Source: Phycisphaerales bacterium (GTDB lineage Bacteria; Planctomycetota; Phycisphaerae; Phycisphaerales; UBA1924). From it: a stretch of DNA of 64,000 nt. Each line of letters begins with the position of its first letter. Position 1 is the stretch's first letter. A program made the translations under genes and the position numbers. Location: contig JAJDDJ010000001.1 of NCBI GenBank assembly GCA_029260395.1, forward strand, positions 62,001-126,000, in the 5' to 3' direction. The notes under the pieces are model-generated. The model searched no databases. It saw only the letters and a program-made list of their open reading frames with translations, and was not told the origin of the DNA. Positions 43,775 through 52,375 of the stretch are shown here, piece after piece.

Positions 43775-45544
43775 ATGCAGATGACCAAGAGCAACGTTAC
43801 CCGACTTCTCGCCGTCGCTGGCTTTGCCGCCGCGGGCAGCACCTTCGCCGCCACGCCTGATGAACAAAGCGGAGCTCCCGCTGGCTACCAGGGCATCGGG
43901 CTGCGGGATGTCCAGGTCGCCCCGTTCGATGCGTTCAATGGTGCGGCCACCCCCGGCTCTGGACCCTTCGCAATGCCCGACACGGTCACCAATCCCGCCC
44001 CGACCGGCCAGGGCCTCGGTGCGCTCGACCGCACCGCAGTCGTGCAGGCCGAAACCACCGGCGAACTCACCAAGCAACAGCAGGGTTTGGTCGCCCAGAT
44101 CGATGCCGCCTGGCAGACCGGCGACTTCGAGACCGGCCGCGACTTCATGGCTCAGCTCGACGCCACCGGCTTCGATGGCTCACTGACTTATGCGTACACC
44201 GACACCGACATCCAGCCCTCGGGCAAGGCCTTCGACGACGTCTTCGCTGGCGAACGCCGGATCGGTGGCGCCCGCATCGGCATCGTGTCGTTCGATCTCG
44301 ACTCCGCGCCCAACGACAACCTGTTCGCCGTGACCGGCTGGGGCGACACCTGGACGTTCAACATCTCCACCAACGGCGGTTCGACGTGGCACGAAACGTT
44401 CACCTTCGGTGCGAATTCCCCAGACGTGGACCTGGCGTACATCAACGGCTTCGTCTACGTTGGGTACTCATCCGCTGGCGAGGGCCGCATGCGCCGCTTC
44501 GATCCCGCGACCGGTGCCGTGGATGGTGGCTACTTCTTTCACACTGTCTTCACGCCCGGCGTAGGTGACTCGGTCGCCGAGATCGCTGTTGAGTCCAACG
44601 AGGACAACTTCCAGAACCGCATCTACTGGACGTGCCTGACCGCCAACGGCATCATCGAGTACTTCTTCGACGATTCCGCTGACGGCACGACCTTCGGTAC
44701 GGTCTCGACGGGTATTGTGGACGGCGTTGGGCCTCTAGATTTCCATTGGAACCAGGACTTCACGAACGGTTCCACGCCATTCCTCGTCATGTCCCACCGC
44801 AACGCCGCGGGTGACGCGGTGGTCACCGCCAACACGGGAGCGTGGGCAAGCACTGTCGTCGCTTCGGCCACTGGGGTCGGCAACGACGTCAACATCTCCG
44901 CGTACCAAGACACGATCATTGTGGCCTACGAGACCGCACCGGCTCCCGCCGACGCCATTTACCACATTTCCTACAACGGCGGCACGTCATACAACATCGG
45001 CACCGGCATCTTCCCCGCGCCTTCGTTGAATTACTTCAACCTGGATGTCTCGGCGGCGCTCGGCTACGGCACCGCCATGATCGCGGGCGAGGAGGTCGGC
45101 GAGCCCGACCCCGTGCGGTTTGTGCAGCGCCCCACCTACGCCCCCGGTGCATGGCCAAACCAAGTCGGAAACACCAACCAGACTGATCTACAGACTGGGA
45201 ACGACATGGTCATCGAGGCACTCCCAATCGGGGGCAGCGTCACCGCCCGCTACGGCGTCATCCATGTGACGAACGACGGTGGTACGTTCCCCGTGTTCGA
45301 CCGCGTGGAAGACACGGCAGGGTGCATCGGCGACATCGCTGACGACTTCGGCTTCCTCGGCAGTGACGGCATGGTCAGCTTCGGTGACTTCCTCGCACTG
45401 CTCGGTCTCATCGGCCCCTGCCCCGGCGGCATACCCGGCTGCACCGGTGACATCGCCGACGACTTCGGCTTCCTCGGCGGCGACGGCATGGTCAGCTTCG
45501 GTGACTTCCTTGCACTGCTCGGACTCATCGGCCCCTGCCCGTAA
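43775..45544 (+). CDS. Exported Asp-box (sialidase-like) protein with dockerin-like modules, paralogue 2
   Basis: 589 residues and colinear with the previous gene: signal peptide LLAVAGFAAAGSTFAA, helical KQQQGLVAQIDAAWQTGD, an Asp-box variant STNGGSTW near residue 205, SYNGGTSY near residue 410, the shared GEPDPVRFVQRPTYAPGAW block, then two dockerin-like modules. It has its own terminator, leader hairpin and AGAGGAGA ribosome binding site, so the two genes are separate transcription units with parallel control. Confidence 0.85.
   Translation: MQMTKSNVTRLLAVAGFAAAGSTFAATPDEQSGAPAGYQGIGLRDVQVAPFDAFNGAATPGSGPFAMPDTVTNPAPTGQGLGALDRTAVVQAETTGELTKQQQGLVAQIDAAWQTGDFETGRDFMAQLDATGFDGSLTYAYTDTDIQPSGKAFDDVFAGERRIGGARIGIVSFDLDSAPNDNLFAVTGWGDTWTFNISTNGGSTWHETFTFGANSPDVDLAYINGFVYVGYSSAGEGRMRRFDPATGAVDGGYFFHTVFTPGVGDSVAEIAVESNEDNFQNRIYWTCLTANGIIEYFFDDSADGTTFGTVSTGIVDGVGPLDFHWNQDFTNGSTPFLVMSHRNAAGDAVVTANTGAWASTVVASATGVGNDVNISAYQDTIIVAYETAPAPADAIYHISYNGGTSYNIGTGIFPAPSLNYFNLDVSAALGYGTAMIAGEEVGEPDPVRFVQRPTYAPGAWPNQVGNTNQTDLQTGNDMVIEALPIGGSVTARYGVIHVTNDGGTFPVFDRVEDTAGCIGDIADDFGFLGSDGMVSFGDFLALLGLIGPCPGGIPGCTGDIADDFGFLGGDGMVSFGDFLALLGLIGPCP
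45329..45541 (+). repeat. Two dockerin-like modules
   Basis: 117-bp period; one base change gives FLGSDG in the first copy, otherwise matches the modules of paralogue 1 and the beta-helix gene. Confidence 0.85.
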
Positions 45545-45593
45545 GCGGGCGAACCGATCGGCTCAGCGCGATCGGTATCTGAAGCACTCTCAA

Positions 45594-45624
45594 CCGGCCC
45601 GGGCTTAAGCCCGGGCCGGTTTTT
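45594..45624 (+). terminator. Strong intrinsic terminator
   Basis: A perfect 10-bp stem, CCGGCCCGGG (45594-45603) with CCCGGGCCGG (45610-45619), loop CTTAAG, then TTTTT. Confidence 0.92.
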
Positions 45625-45697
45625 CGCTTGGGCGGACGAGTACCACCTGCTCAGCTGGGAACCTCGGGCGTTCCCCTAACGTCTACGGATCCAATCT

Positions 45698-46813
45698 TCA
45701 GGCCGCCAGATGCAGCCTCGCCGTCGCGGGCAAGGCATCGCCCCACCGCGACCACGCGACCGGCCCGAGGGCCAGCTCCTGATCAGTCAGCAGACACGCC
45801 CCGAGCGCGCGGAGCGTGCTGGCCTTGTCGAGCGAAGGGCCGAGGATGGTGAGCATCTGCCGGCGGTCGCCCCAGGGCTCGTTCCAGCACTCGAAGATCT
45901 CGGCCCACTGCGTGCGATCGGCTGGCCACGACGCGGGGGGTGTGCTCGCCCACCAAGCCTCTCCGGGCGACAGGTCGAGATCGAGCCCTCGGTGGTCCCA
46001 TCGGGTGCTGGTTTCGTGCTGGGTGGCGAGCCATGCGGTGCCCTTCGACCGTCCGCCGAGTAGCGCGCCGCCTTCGATGGCCTCTCTCAATCTGCCGGGA
46101 TGCAGCGGCCTACGCGCATCGAACACTACCGCGTGCATGGGAACCTGCATCGAGGCTCGCGCGCGCCTCGCGGGCGGGGCCCAAACCGGGTCGATCACGG
46201 TTCCCGCACGGACCTGACCGTCGGTGGATGTTTCGATCATGGCGTCCGGGTTGATCCGGTCGACGAACCGCAGCGACTCATCGATGTGGTCGTCAGGCAG
46301 TCCGCGCGCGAAATTCAGGATCACCGCGGTCGAAGCGGCTATGTGCGACTCGATCAGCGCTCCAGGTCCTAGCGTTCCGGGGCCCTGGGGATCTGGGTCG
46401 ACATCAAGCCGGTCATCAAGCAGCGTGCGCGCATCAAATACGCTCACCACACCATCGACCGCCCAACGGTCATCTCCGGCACTTTCGAGCGCACCGAGCA
46501 TGGCCTCGATCGTGCCCGTGCCAGCAAGCTCGACGATTACGCGTCCCGTGCTCGAGCCCGAGCCGAGGAGGTCGACCGCCCGATCGATGCAGTCGGCCAG
46601 CGCTCCCGGCCGCTGGGAAGCGCACTCGCCAGTGAGGCTGACCACGCGCAGGCCGTCGCGCTTGAAGCGCGCCGCGTCATGGTCGAGGCGCGTCAGCTCA
46701 TTGGAGACCACGGACACTCGCTCGGCGCCGAACTGCTCTGCGAGCGAACAGACCACGCGAGTCTTGCCCGCACCGAGAGAACCGGTCACGATCGTTACGC
46801 CACAACGAGCCAT
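45698..46813 (-). CDS. CobW/G3E GTPase-like protein without the CxCC metal motif
   Basis: 371 residues. The P-loop TGSLGAGKTRVV is near residue 10 and the position expected for the G3E Walker B reads VIVELAGTG. NKxD-like recognition is replaced by ILNFARG. The CxCC motif, which in metallochaperones lies between the P-loop and Walker B, appears as SLTGECASQ and so lacks the metal-binding cysteines. The C-terminal CobW_C-like domain (HAVVFDARRPLHPGRLREAI) is present. It may be a metal-independent or degenerated chaperone. It lies downstream of the msrB operon with a gap of about 160 bp. Confidence 0.8.
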   Translation of the reverse strand: MARCGVTIVTGSLGAGKTRVVCSLAEQFGAERVSVVSNELTRLDHDAARFKRDGLRVVSLTGECASQRPGALADCIDRAVDLLGSGSSTGRVIVELAGTGTIEAMLGALESAGDDRWAVDGVVSVFDARTLLDDRLDVDPDPQGPGTLGPGALIESHIAASTAVILNFARGLPDDHIDESLRFVDRINPDAMIETSTDGQVRAGTVIDPVWAPPARRARASMQVPMHAVVFDARRPLHPGRLREAIEGGALLGGRSKGTAWLATQHETSTRWDHRGLDLDLSPGEAWWASTPPASWPADRTQWAEIFECWNEPWGDRRQMLTILGPSLDKASTLRALGACLLTDQELALGPVAWSRWGDALPATARLHLAA

Positions 46814-46971
46814 CGGGCACCTCCGCGCTGGTTGGTTACCGGGGTCGTCGCAGGGTGCGGCGGCTGGCCGGGTTCGCAGCGGAGATCGGCTTGCTTCTCG
46901 GACGACTTCAGCCAGGGTCCGAAAAACGGGTCCGAAAAGTCAGCGATCGGGATTGAGTGATCGCTTAGGGG

Positions 46972-47388
46972 CTATTCAGCGGGGTCAAACGCCAGACAAA
47001 CAGAATTGATGCAGTACCGGATGCCCGTTGGTGGCGGGCCGTCGGGAAAGACGTGGCCCAGGTGCGAGCCGCAGGCAGCGCATCGAACCTCGGTGCGGAC
47101 CATGCCATGGGTGGTGTCTTCACGTTCATCGATCGCGCCATCGAACGGCTCAAAGAAACTCGGCCAGCCGCACCCGCTCTCGAATTTGGCATCCGACTTG
47201 AAGAGCTTGGCCTCGCACGCAGCGCACGAGAACGTGCCGAGCCGCTTCTCCGCCAAGTGCTTGCCGGTGAACGCCCGCTCGGTGCCAGCCTCTCGCAGCA
47301 CTCGGTACGCGTCCGGGTCAAGTTTCTGTTTCCATTGCTCGGGCGTGAGCGACTTTGGGTCGGGCTTGGGATCGGTGTTGGTGCTCAT
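46972..47388 (-). CDS. msrB: Peptide methionine (R)-S-oxide reductase
   Basis: 138 residues. CAACEAKLF and [12 protein letters not shown] give the four zinc Cys. SGCGWPSFF and the catalytic Cys in [11 protein letters not shown] are in place. MsrB repairs oxidised methionine. The start overlaps the exonuclease stop by 4 bp (ATGA), so it is the last gene of a coupled operon. Confidence 0.95.
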   Translation of the reverse strand: MSTNTDPKPDPKSLTPEQWKQKLDPDAYRVLREAGTERAFTGKHLAEKRLGTFSCAACEAKLFKSDAKFESGCGWPSFFEPFDGAIDEREDTTHGMVRTEVRCAACGSHLGHVFPDGPPPTGIRYCINSVCLAFDPAE

Positions 47389-48200
47389 GTTGAGGCTCCT
47401 CTCTCGGCTTGGGGCATCTGTTCATCCGAACGCCTGAGCAGCGGCTCTTGTTCCGGAAGGAACAGCGCCTCGTCGCCGCGCATCGGATGGTGGCGGAGGC
47501 TCTTCACGAACGAGTACCCGTGCAGCTTGCGAAGGTCTTTAAAGCGCTCGGCACCCTTCTCGCGGATTTTAACAAGAGCCAGTTCGGTGAGCCTGGCGGT
47601 GGCGACGGTGTCCGCCTCGGCGCTGTGGTGGCCTTCAAGCGCGATGTCGTGCGCCGCGCACGCGCGCTTGAGCGAGATCGCAGGCCCGAGGCCCGCCATC
47701 GGGCGAAGCCGCATCGAACAAACAAACGGCAGTTCCACTTCCAGCCCGATTGCGGCCAGTTCCGCTTGCAAAAACCGCACATCGAAGTGCGCGTTCCAGC
47801 CCGCGACCACCGCGCCGCTGATCGCCCCGAGCAGCTCACGCGAGATGCCTCCGAAGCTCGGGGCACTGGCCACGTGTTCTGCTGTGATGCCGTGGACGTG
47901 GCTCGCGCCCATTGCTCGGCCGGGATTCACGAGCGTGCTCAGCACCGTCTCTCGCCGCCATTGACCCGTGCATGTCGGTTCAAGCCGGACCACGCACAGC
48001 TCGACCACGCGGTCGTCGCCTGCTTTGAGCCCGGTGGTCTCGACATCGACAACCGCGATGGGGGTTTGGTCGATCAGCGCCGCCGCGATGCCCCGGTCCT
48101 CGGCCCCTCGCCGAAGCTTGCCCGCTGCGGCTCGGCCAGCACCGATGCGGCCCGAGCGTGGTGATCCTGACACTGATTCTGGCACTGGGACCGTGGCCAC
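47385..48200 (-). CDS. DEDDh 3'-5' exonuclease (DnaQ-like)
   Basis: 271 residues. Exo[10 protein letters not shown], Exo[12 protein letters not shown] and Exo[17 protein letters not shown] give the DEDDh residues. A basic, His-rich C-terminal stretch ([17 protein letters not shown]) follows. GTG 48200 is chosen because it sits two bases after the SRPBCC stop with GGGGA upstream; a TTG at 48233 is the alternative. Could be a proofreading-like or RNA-processing exonuclease. Confidence 0.88.
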   Translation of the reverse strand: MATVPVPESVSGSPRSGRIGAGRAAAGKLRRGAEDRGIAAALIDQTPIAVVDVETTGLKAGDDRVVELCVVRLEPTCTGQWRRETVLSTLVNPGRAMGASHVHGITAEHVASAPSFGGISRELLGAISGAVVAGWNAHFDVRFLQAELAAIGLEVELPFVCSMRLRPMAGLGPAISLKRACAAHDIALEGHHSAEADTVATARLTELALVKIREKGAERFKDLRKLHGYSFVKSLRHHPMRGDEALFLPEQEPLLRRSDEQMPQAERGAST

Positions 48201-48202
48201 GC

Positions 48203-48670
48203 TCAATCGTCCCCGCCGGCGCTTCGCTCGCAAGCCCGCTTGAGGTCGGCCATGTCGTTCTCGAGCAGCTTGCGCATCGTGCCCTTCATCAATGGCGTCA
48301 TCACCGCGCCCATGATCTTGGCTCCCGTGGTCATCGGCGTGCTGTGCATGTTGAGCTTGACGAGCGTTTCACCCTCGCCTGTCGGCTCGAAGGTGTGCAC
48401 CGTGCGGTAGTGGTTGCCGCAGCTCTCGGCGCTGAGTTCGATCATCCGAGGCGCCTCCATGGCCGTGACCTCCATGGTCTCGGTTGCCGTCTTGCCGAAG
48501 ATCACGCGGGTCTCACAGAACCGAGTGCCGATTGCGGTCGGCCCCTCGGTCAGCACGTCCACCTTGGTGATTCCGCTGACTATCTCGGCCAGTGAACCAA
48601 AGTCGGTGAGCCGGCGAAACACCTCGTCCACTGGTGCATGGATCGATACTTCGCACTTCACATCGCCCAT
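48203..48670 (-). CDS. SRPBCC-family protein
   Basis: 155 residues. VKCEVSIHAPVDEVFRRLTD is the usual opening of polyketide cyclase/START-like SRPBCC domains, followed by GTRFCETRVIFG and a C-terminal helix with PLMKGTMRKLLENDMADLK. The family binds hydrophobic ligands; the ligand is unknown. ATG 48670 has GGAG 7 bases upstream. Coupled to the exonuclease gene. Confidence 0.82.
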   Translation of the reverse strand: MGDVKCEVSIHAPVDEVFRRLTDFGSLAEIVSGITKVDVLTEGPTAIGTRFCETRVIFGKTATETMEVTAMEAPRMIELSAESCGNHYRTVHTFEPTGEGETLVKLNMHSTPMTTGAKIMGAVMTPLMKGTMRKLLENDMADLKRACERSAGGDD

Positions 48671-48699
48671 CGTTGATCTCCGTCTGACCTTACGTTGGT

Positions 48700-49263
48700 T
48701 CACTCGCCCGGTGATTCCATGAGCCCTGCGGCGTCGCGGGCTTCCTGTGCTTTGATCTGTTCGACCACGCTCTTGGCAATCTCGTTGGGCACCGGGAACG
48801 TCAGGCTGTAGTGCGCGATACGCCATCGGTCATCGTCGCCCAGCACCAGCACGCCCGTGCCCCGGCAGTTGCCGTAAGACTCGTTGATGAGCGACTCATC
48901 GATCCACGCGGTGCGTCCATCATCTGAGAAAGAAATATGCCACTCGACCGGCCTATACGTCCAAGCCCCTTCGCCGTACTCGGTCGGGCCGTTGAAGTAG
49001 GGCCTGCAGAACTCGATGAACTCGTCGCCGACCCATCGCTCGGTCTTGTCCGTGCCGAGAAAGACCACGTCGTCGGTCATCAGGCTCTGGTAAACCTCAA
49101 GGTCGCCCCTGGCGGCGGCATTGTGCCAATGAGCGACCGTCGTCGTCGCCCCAATTCCACGGGATAAAGCCGAATTGAGAGCCTTCTGCGTTCGACAGCC
49201 ACTACCAACTGAAATCGCCGCGCAGGCTGCCAGAACGATCCCGGTTCTTTGGGGTGTGTTCAC
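48700..49263 (-). CDS. NTF2-like (SnoaL/DUF4440) lipoprotein
   Basis: 187 residues from GTG 49263, five bases after AGGAG. The start gives a lipoprotein signal (RTGIVLAACAAISVGSGC). HWHNAAARGDLEVYQSLMTDDVVFLG, RPVEWHISFSDDGRTAWIDE and the C-terminal DDRWRIAHYSLTFPVP belong to a cone-shaped NTF2-like fold of the kind used in SnoaL-like enzymes and calcium/calmodulin kinase association domains. First gene of the SRPBCC-exonuclease-msrB operon. Confidence 0.8.
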   Translation of the reverse strand: MNTPQRTGIVLAACAAISVGSGCRTQKALNSALSRGIGATTTVAHWHNAAARGDLEVYQSLMTDDVVFLGTDKTERWVGDEFIEFCRPYFNGPTEYGEGAWTYRPVEWHISFSDDGRTAWIDESLINESYGNCRGTGVLVLGDDDRWRIAHYSLTFPVPNEIAKSVVEQIKAQEARDAAGLMESPGE

Positions 49264-49307
49264 AAATGCTCCTTGCACGCTCATCAGGTCAGGTGCAGCG
49301 TACCCGC

Positions 49308-49808
49308 TCAGAGCCGGAGCGCCATGTAGATCTCGTCGAGTTCTTGCCCGTCGATGCACATCGCCGCGGGCTCAGTGCCCCACGCCACGAACCCCAGTGA
49401 TTCGTACAGCCTCCGAGCCGCCGGTGCCTCTACGGACACGCTCAAGCCGACCACCCTCACGCCCTCCCAGCGCCGGGCGTGCTCGATCGCAGCCCCCACT
49501 ACCGCCCGAGCCAGCCCTCGGCCCCGATGGCTAGGCGAGGTGAACACGCCCCAGATGCCCGCACGGTGGCGGCACTTGAGCCTCGGCACGCGCATCACGC
49601 CCGCTGATGCCACCAGCAGCGCGCCATCCTCCGCAGCAAAGATCGCATGCTCGCCAGAACTGAGCGACTCGGTAACCTCCTCGAAGTCCTCCATGCGGTC
49701 GTCACCCGGAGCGCTCATGAATGACGAGGGGGAATCGAGCAGCATTTCGCTGCGAAACGCCATGTACGCTTTCGCATCTTCGGCGTTGAGCTGTCGAACG
49801 CTCGCCAT
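49308..49808 (-). CDS. GNAT family N-acetyltransferase
   Basis: 166 residues from ATG 49808. The acetyl-CoA-binding motif A reads GVFTSPSHRGRGLARAVVGAAI and the C-terminal RLYESLGFVAWGTEP is the usual GNAT end. The substrate is unknown. A longer upstream frame is basic because it is antisense to the DUF1801 gene's lysine-rich tail and is not real. Confidence 0.9.
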   Translation of the reverse strand: MASVRQLNAEDAKAYMAFRSEMLLDSPSSFMSAPGDDRMEDFEEVTESLSSGEHAIFAAEDGALLVASAGVMRVPRLKCRHRAGIWGVFTSPSHRGRGLARAVVGAAIEHARRWEGVRVVGLSVSVEAPAARRLYESLGFVAWGTEPAAMCIDGQELDEIYMALRL

Positions 49809-49914
49809 GGTGTCGCTGCCTTCATCAACGCGAACGGGACAGCCCAGTAGGCCCACGCGTTGCAAGCCCTTGCACCGCCATGATCTCGTTCGCCTGCCGG
49901 AGCCGATGAGCCGT

Positions 49915-50562
49915 CTATTTTGCTGACCGATTGGCCGAGGCTTTCTTGGTCGTCTTTTTGGCCGTCTTCTTGGCCGCTTTCTTGGCCGCTTTCTTGGTGA
50001 CCTTTTGGGTCGCAGGCTTGGCTGCGACCTTCTTGCTGGCCGCCTTCTTTGCAGCCTTCTTCTTGCTACCCGAAGCATTGGCCGGAGCGACACCCCGCTT
50101 GGCCTTGACCGCTGCCGGGAGCTTCGACTCGTACTGAGCGATGAACGCGTCAACGGGGCACCGCCTGACCAGCTCGCCCAGCAGTTCCAGCGGAATGTCG
50201 TCCACGTGCTTGACCCGCACGCAGGCCTTGCCCATGTCCAGCTTTTTGCCGGTCGCTTTCCAAGCCTTGACGAACCACTGCTGGAGGTCGGTATCCATGT
50301 ACACGCAGAAGAGGTACAGCCCGATGTGGTTTTTTTGGCTCGCTACGCTAAGAAACGGCAATGGCTGCTCGGGGTCGCAGTGGTACCCCCCGGGGTAGAC
50401 AGAATGGGGAACGAAATACCCGAGCATGCCGTACTGGAGGCCCTCTTCGTAGCCCTTGGGTAGGTTTTTACGGATGACCGAGCGGATCGTTCTGATGGCC
50501 TTGCTGCGATCGGCGGGCAGGCTGGCGAGGTATTCCGTGACGGTTGTGGGCTTCGTAGGCAT
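49915..50562 (-). CDS. DUF1801 protein with Lys/Ala-rich histone-like tail
   Basis: 215 residues. Residues about 1-150 match DUF1801 (YLASLPADRSKAIRTIRSVI, PFLSVASQKNHIGLYLF). Residues about 165-215 are a chain of KKAAKKAASKK, KKAAKKAAKKTAKK repeats resembling the C-terminal domain of histone H1 or bacterial Hc1-like proteins, which would bind DNA or RNA. The fusion is unusual and suggests a nucleoid or nucleic-acid attached role for DUF1801 here. Confidence 0.8.
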   Translation of the reverse strand: MPTKPTTVTEYLASLPADRSKAIRTIRSVIRKNLPKGYEEGLQYGMLGYFVPHSVYPGGYHCDPEQPLPFLSVASQKNHIGLYLFCVYMDTDLQQWFVKAWKATGKKLDMGKACVRVKHVDDIPLELLGELVRRCPVDAFIAQYESKLPAAVKAKRGVAPANASGSKKKAAKKAASKKVAAKPATQKVTKKAAKKAAKKTAKKTTKKASANRSAK

Positions 50563-50828
50563 GGTCAGCGAGGATACCTGACCCGGCTCGGGCCCCGCAA
50601 CAGCGTTCGGGGGCGTGGCAGAGGGGGGGCTCGGGCCGCGCGAGGAAGCAAAAATTCGAGCGAACGACAGATGCCCGATATCCTAATCATGCCCGGGCCG
50701 ACCGGGTTCCCTATCATGTGGTACGCGGCAGGCAACCAAGTCCCGGCCGCGCGGCCTGATTCCGATCCCCGAGTCGTGATCAGTCCAGTTCCTTGTCTCC
50801 TCTCGGGTTCAGAAATCGGAACGTGAAC

Positions 50829-51170
50829 ATGAAGAAGCTCTATGTTGGTAACCTCCCCTTCGACATCAGCGAGCAGGGTCTTAAAGACCTGTTCGCTGGC
50901 CATGGCGAAGTCGCATCCGCCTCGATCATCACTGATCGCGAGACCGGCCGCAGCCGCGGCTTCGGCTTCGTCGAGATGGCCGATGCATCCGCAGCAGACG
51001 CGGCGATCGAGTCAATGAACGGCCAAGATTGCGGCGGCCGCCCGCTCACCGTTAACGAGGCTCGCGCACGCGAAGCTGGCGGCGGCGGCGGCGGCGGTGG
51101 TCGAGGCGGCTTCGGCGGCGGCGGCGGTCGTAGCGGCGGTGGCGGCGGCGGCGGCGGCGGCCGCTGGTAA
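50829..51170 (+). CDS. Glycine-rich RRM RNA-binding protein
   Basis: 113 residues. RNP2 reads LYVGNL (residues 4-9) and RNP1 RGFGFVEM (about residues 42-49), so the RRM is complete. A Gly-rich tail (GGGRGGFGGGGGRSGGG and more) ends at GRW. This is the cold-inducible Rbp type seen in cyanobacteria and planctomycetes. The 240-bp upstream leader (50590-50828) holds several short inverted repeats and may be a regulatory 5'UTR. Confidence 0.92.
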   Translation: MKKLYVGNLPFDISEQGLKDLFAGHGEVASASIITDRETGRSRGFGFVEMADASAADAAIESMNGQDCGGRPLTVNEARAREAGGGGGGGGRGGFGGGGGRSGGGGGGGGGRW

Positions 51171-51225
51171 ACTGCTCGTGCCACGCACAGCCGCGTGACA
51201 CACCCAAGATTCATCAGCGCTCTCG

Positions 51226-52215
51226 GTGGAAGCCGGGAGCGCTGCTTTGACCAACTCCATCCAAAACTCCGAAGCCGTGCATCACGACCACGACGACGAG
51301 CTCCCGGTGAGTCAGCGGATCGCCAACATCATTGTGATTCTCATGCCGTTCGTCGCGCTGATTTCAGCAGCTGTTTACACCTGGGGCTGGGGCATCAGCT
51401 GGGTCGATGTCGTGCTGTTCTTCGGCATGTACCTGGTGACGGGCCTGGGCATCACCATCGGGTACCACCGGTTCTTCACGCACAAGTCGTTCGAGACGAA
51501 CCGCTGGATGGTTGCGCTCATGGGCATCGCCGGCTCCATGGCCGTCGAGGGACCGGTGATCCGCTGGGTCGCCTACCACCGCTGCCACCACAAGCACAGC
51601 GACCACGAAGAAGACCCGCACTCCCCGCATGGTTACGGCGGTGGGATCAAGGGCCTCCTTAAGGGACTCTGGCGCTCGCAGATCGGATGGATCTTTGAGC
51701 CCAAACGCGTGCCCGAGGCCAAGTTCGTGCCCGACCTCAACAAGGACAAGCTGATCGTCGCGATCGACCGCCTGTTCCCGCTGTGGGTCGTGCTCTCGAT
51801 GCTGATCCCCTCATTGCTCGGCGGCCTGATCACGCTGAGCTGGATGGGCGCGCTGCTCGGCTTCATCTGGGGCGGGCTGGTCCGCGTGGTGTTTGTCCAC
51901 CACATCACCTGGAGCGTCAACTCGATCTGCCACGTCTGGGGCAGCCAGCCGTTCCGCAGCCACGACGAGAGCCGCAACAACCCGATCGTGGGCGTGCTCG
52001 CCCTCGGCGAGGGCTGGCACAACAACCACCACGCCTTCCCGACATCCGCCCGCCACGGGCTCGCGTGGTGGCAGTTCGACATCAGTTGGATCGTCATCTG
52101 GGCCGCGTCCAAGGTCGGCCTCGCCCGCAAGCTGCGGGTGCCCTCCGCAGAGCGCCAGGCCGAGAAACGCAACATCTCCAACCCAACCGATTTCCGCGAC
52201 GAGCCGACCTACTGA
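51226..52215 (+). CDS. Acyl-CoA/acyl-lipid desaturase (stearoyl delta-9 type)
   Basis: 329 residues. The three His boxes of membrane di-iron desaturases are clear: HRFFTH (HxxxxH), HRCHHKHSDHEEDPHSPH (HxxHH) and HNNHH. Four hydrophobic stretches flank them. It introduces a double bond in fatty acyl chains and fits next to a cold-type RNA-binding protein gene. The start is GTG 51226 or TTG 51247, the latter with GGGAG 6 bases before it. Confidence 0.92.
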   Translation: MEAGSAALTNSIQNSEAVHHDHDDELPVSQRIANIIVILMPFVALISAAVYTWGWGISWVDVVLFFGMYLVTGLGITIGYHRFFTHKSFETNRWMVALMGIAGSMAVEGPVIRWVAYHRCHHKHSDHEEDPHSPHGYGGGIKGLLKGLWRSQIGWIFEPKRVPEAKFVPDLNKDKLIVAIDRLFPLWVVLSMLIPSLLGGLITLSWMGALLGFIWGGLVRVVFVHHITWSVNSICHVWGSQPFRSHDESRNNPIVGVLALGEGWHNNHHAFPTSARHGLAWWQFDISWIVIWAASKVGLARKLRVPSAERQAEKRNISNPTDFRDEPTY

Positions 52216-52288
52216 GCAATCGCCGAGTCCGTCCCTCCACCGGGCTCGCCCGCGACCGCTGCCCGTGAGCAGCCTCGGCTGTGCGCAA

Positions 52289-52320
52289 AAGAGAAACCTC
52301 ACCCATTTCTGGATGAGGCT
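52289..52320 (-). terminator. Intrinsic terminator downstream of PEP-CTERM gene
   Basis: On the minus strand CCTCATCC and GGGTGAGG form an 8-bp stem with one G-U, followed by TTTCTCTTTT. Placed 60 bp after the stop of the gene at 52376-53023. Confidence 0.75.
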
Positions 52321-52375
52321 CGGAGGATGTTTGTGGAACCGCTCCCTATGGGGCGGAGAGTGGAAGTGTCAACAT

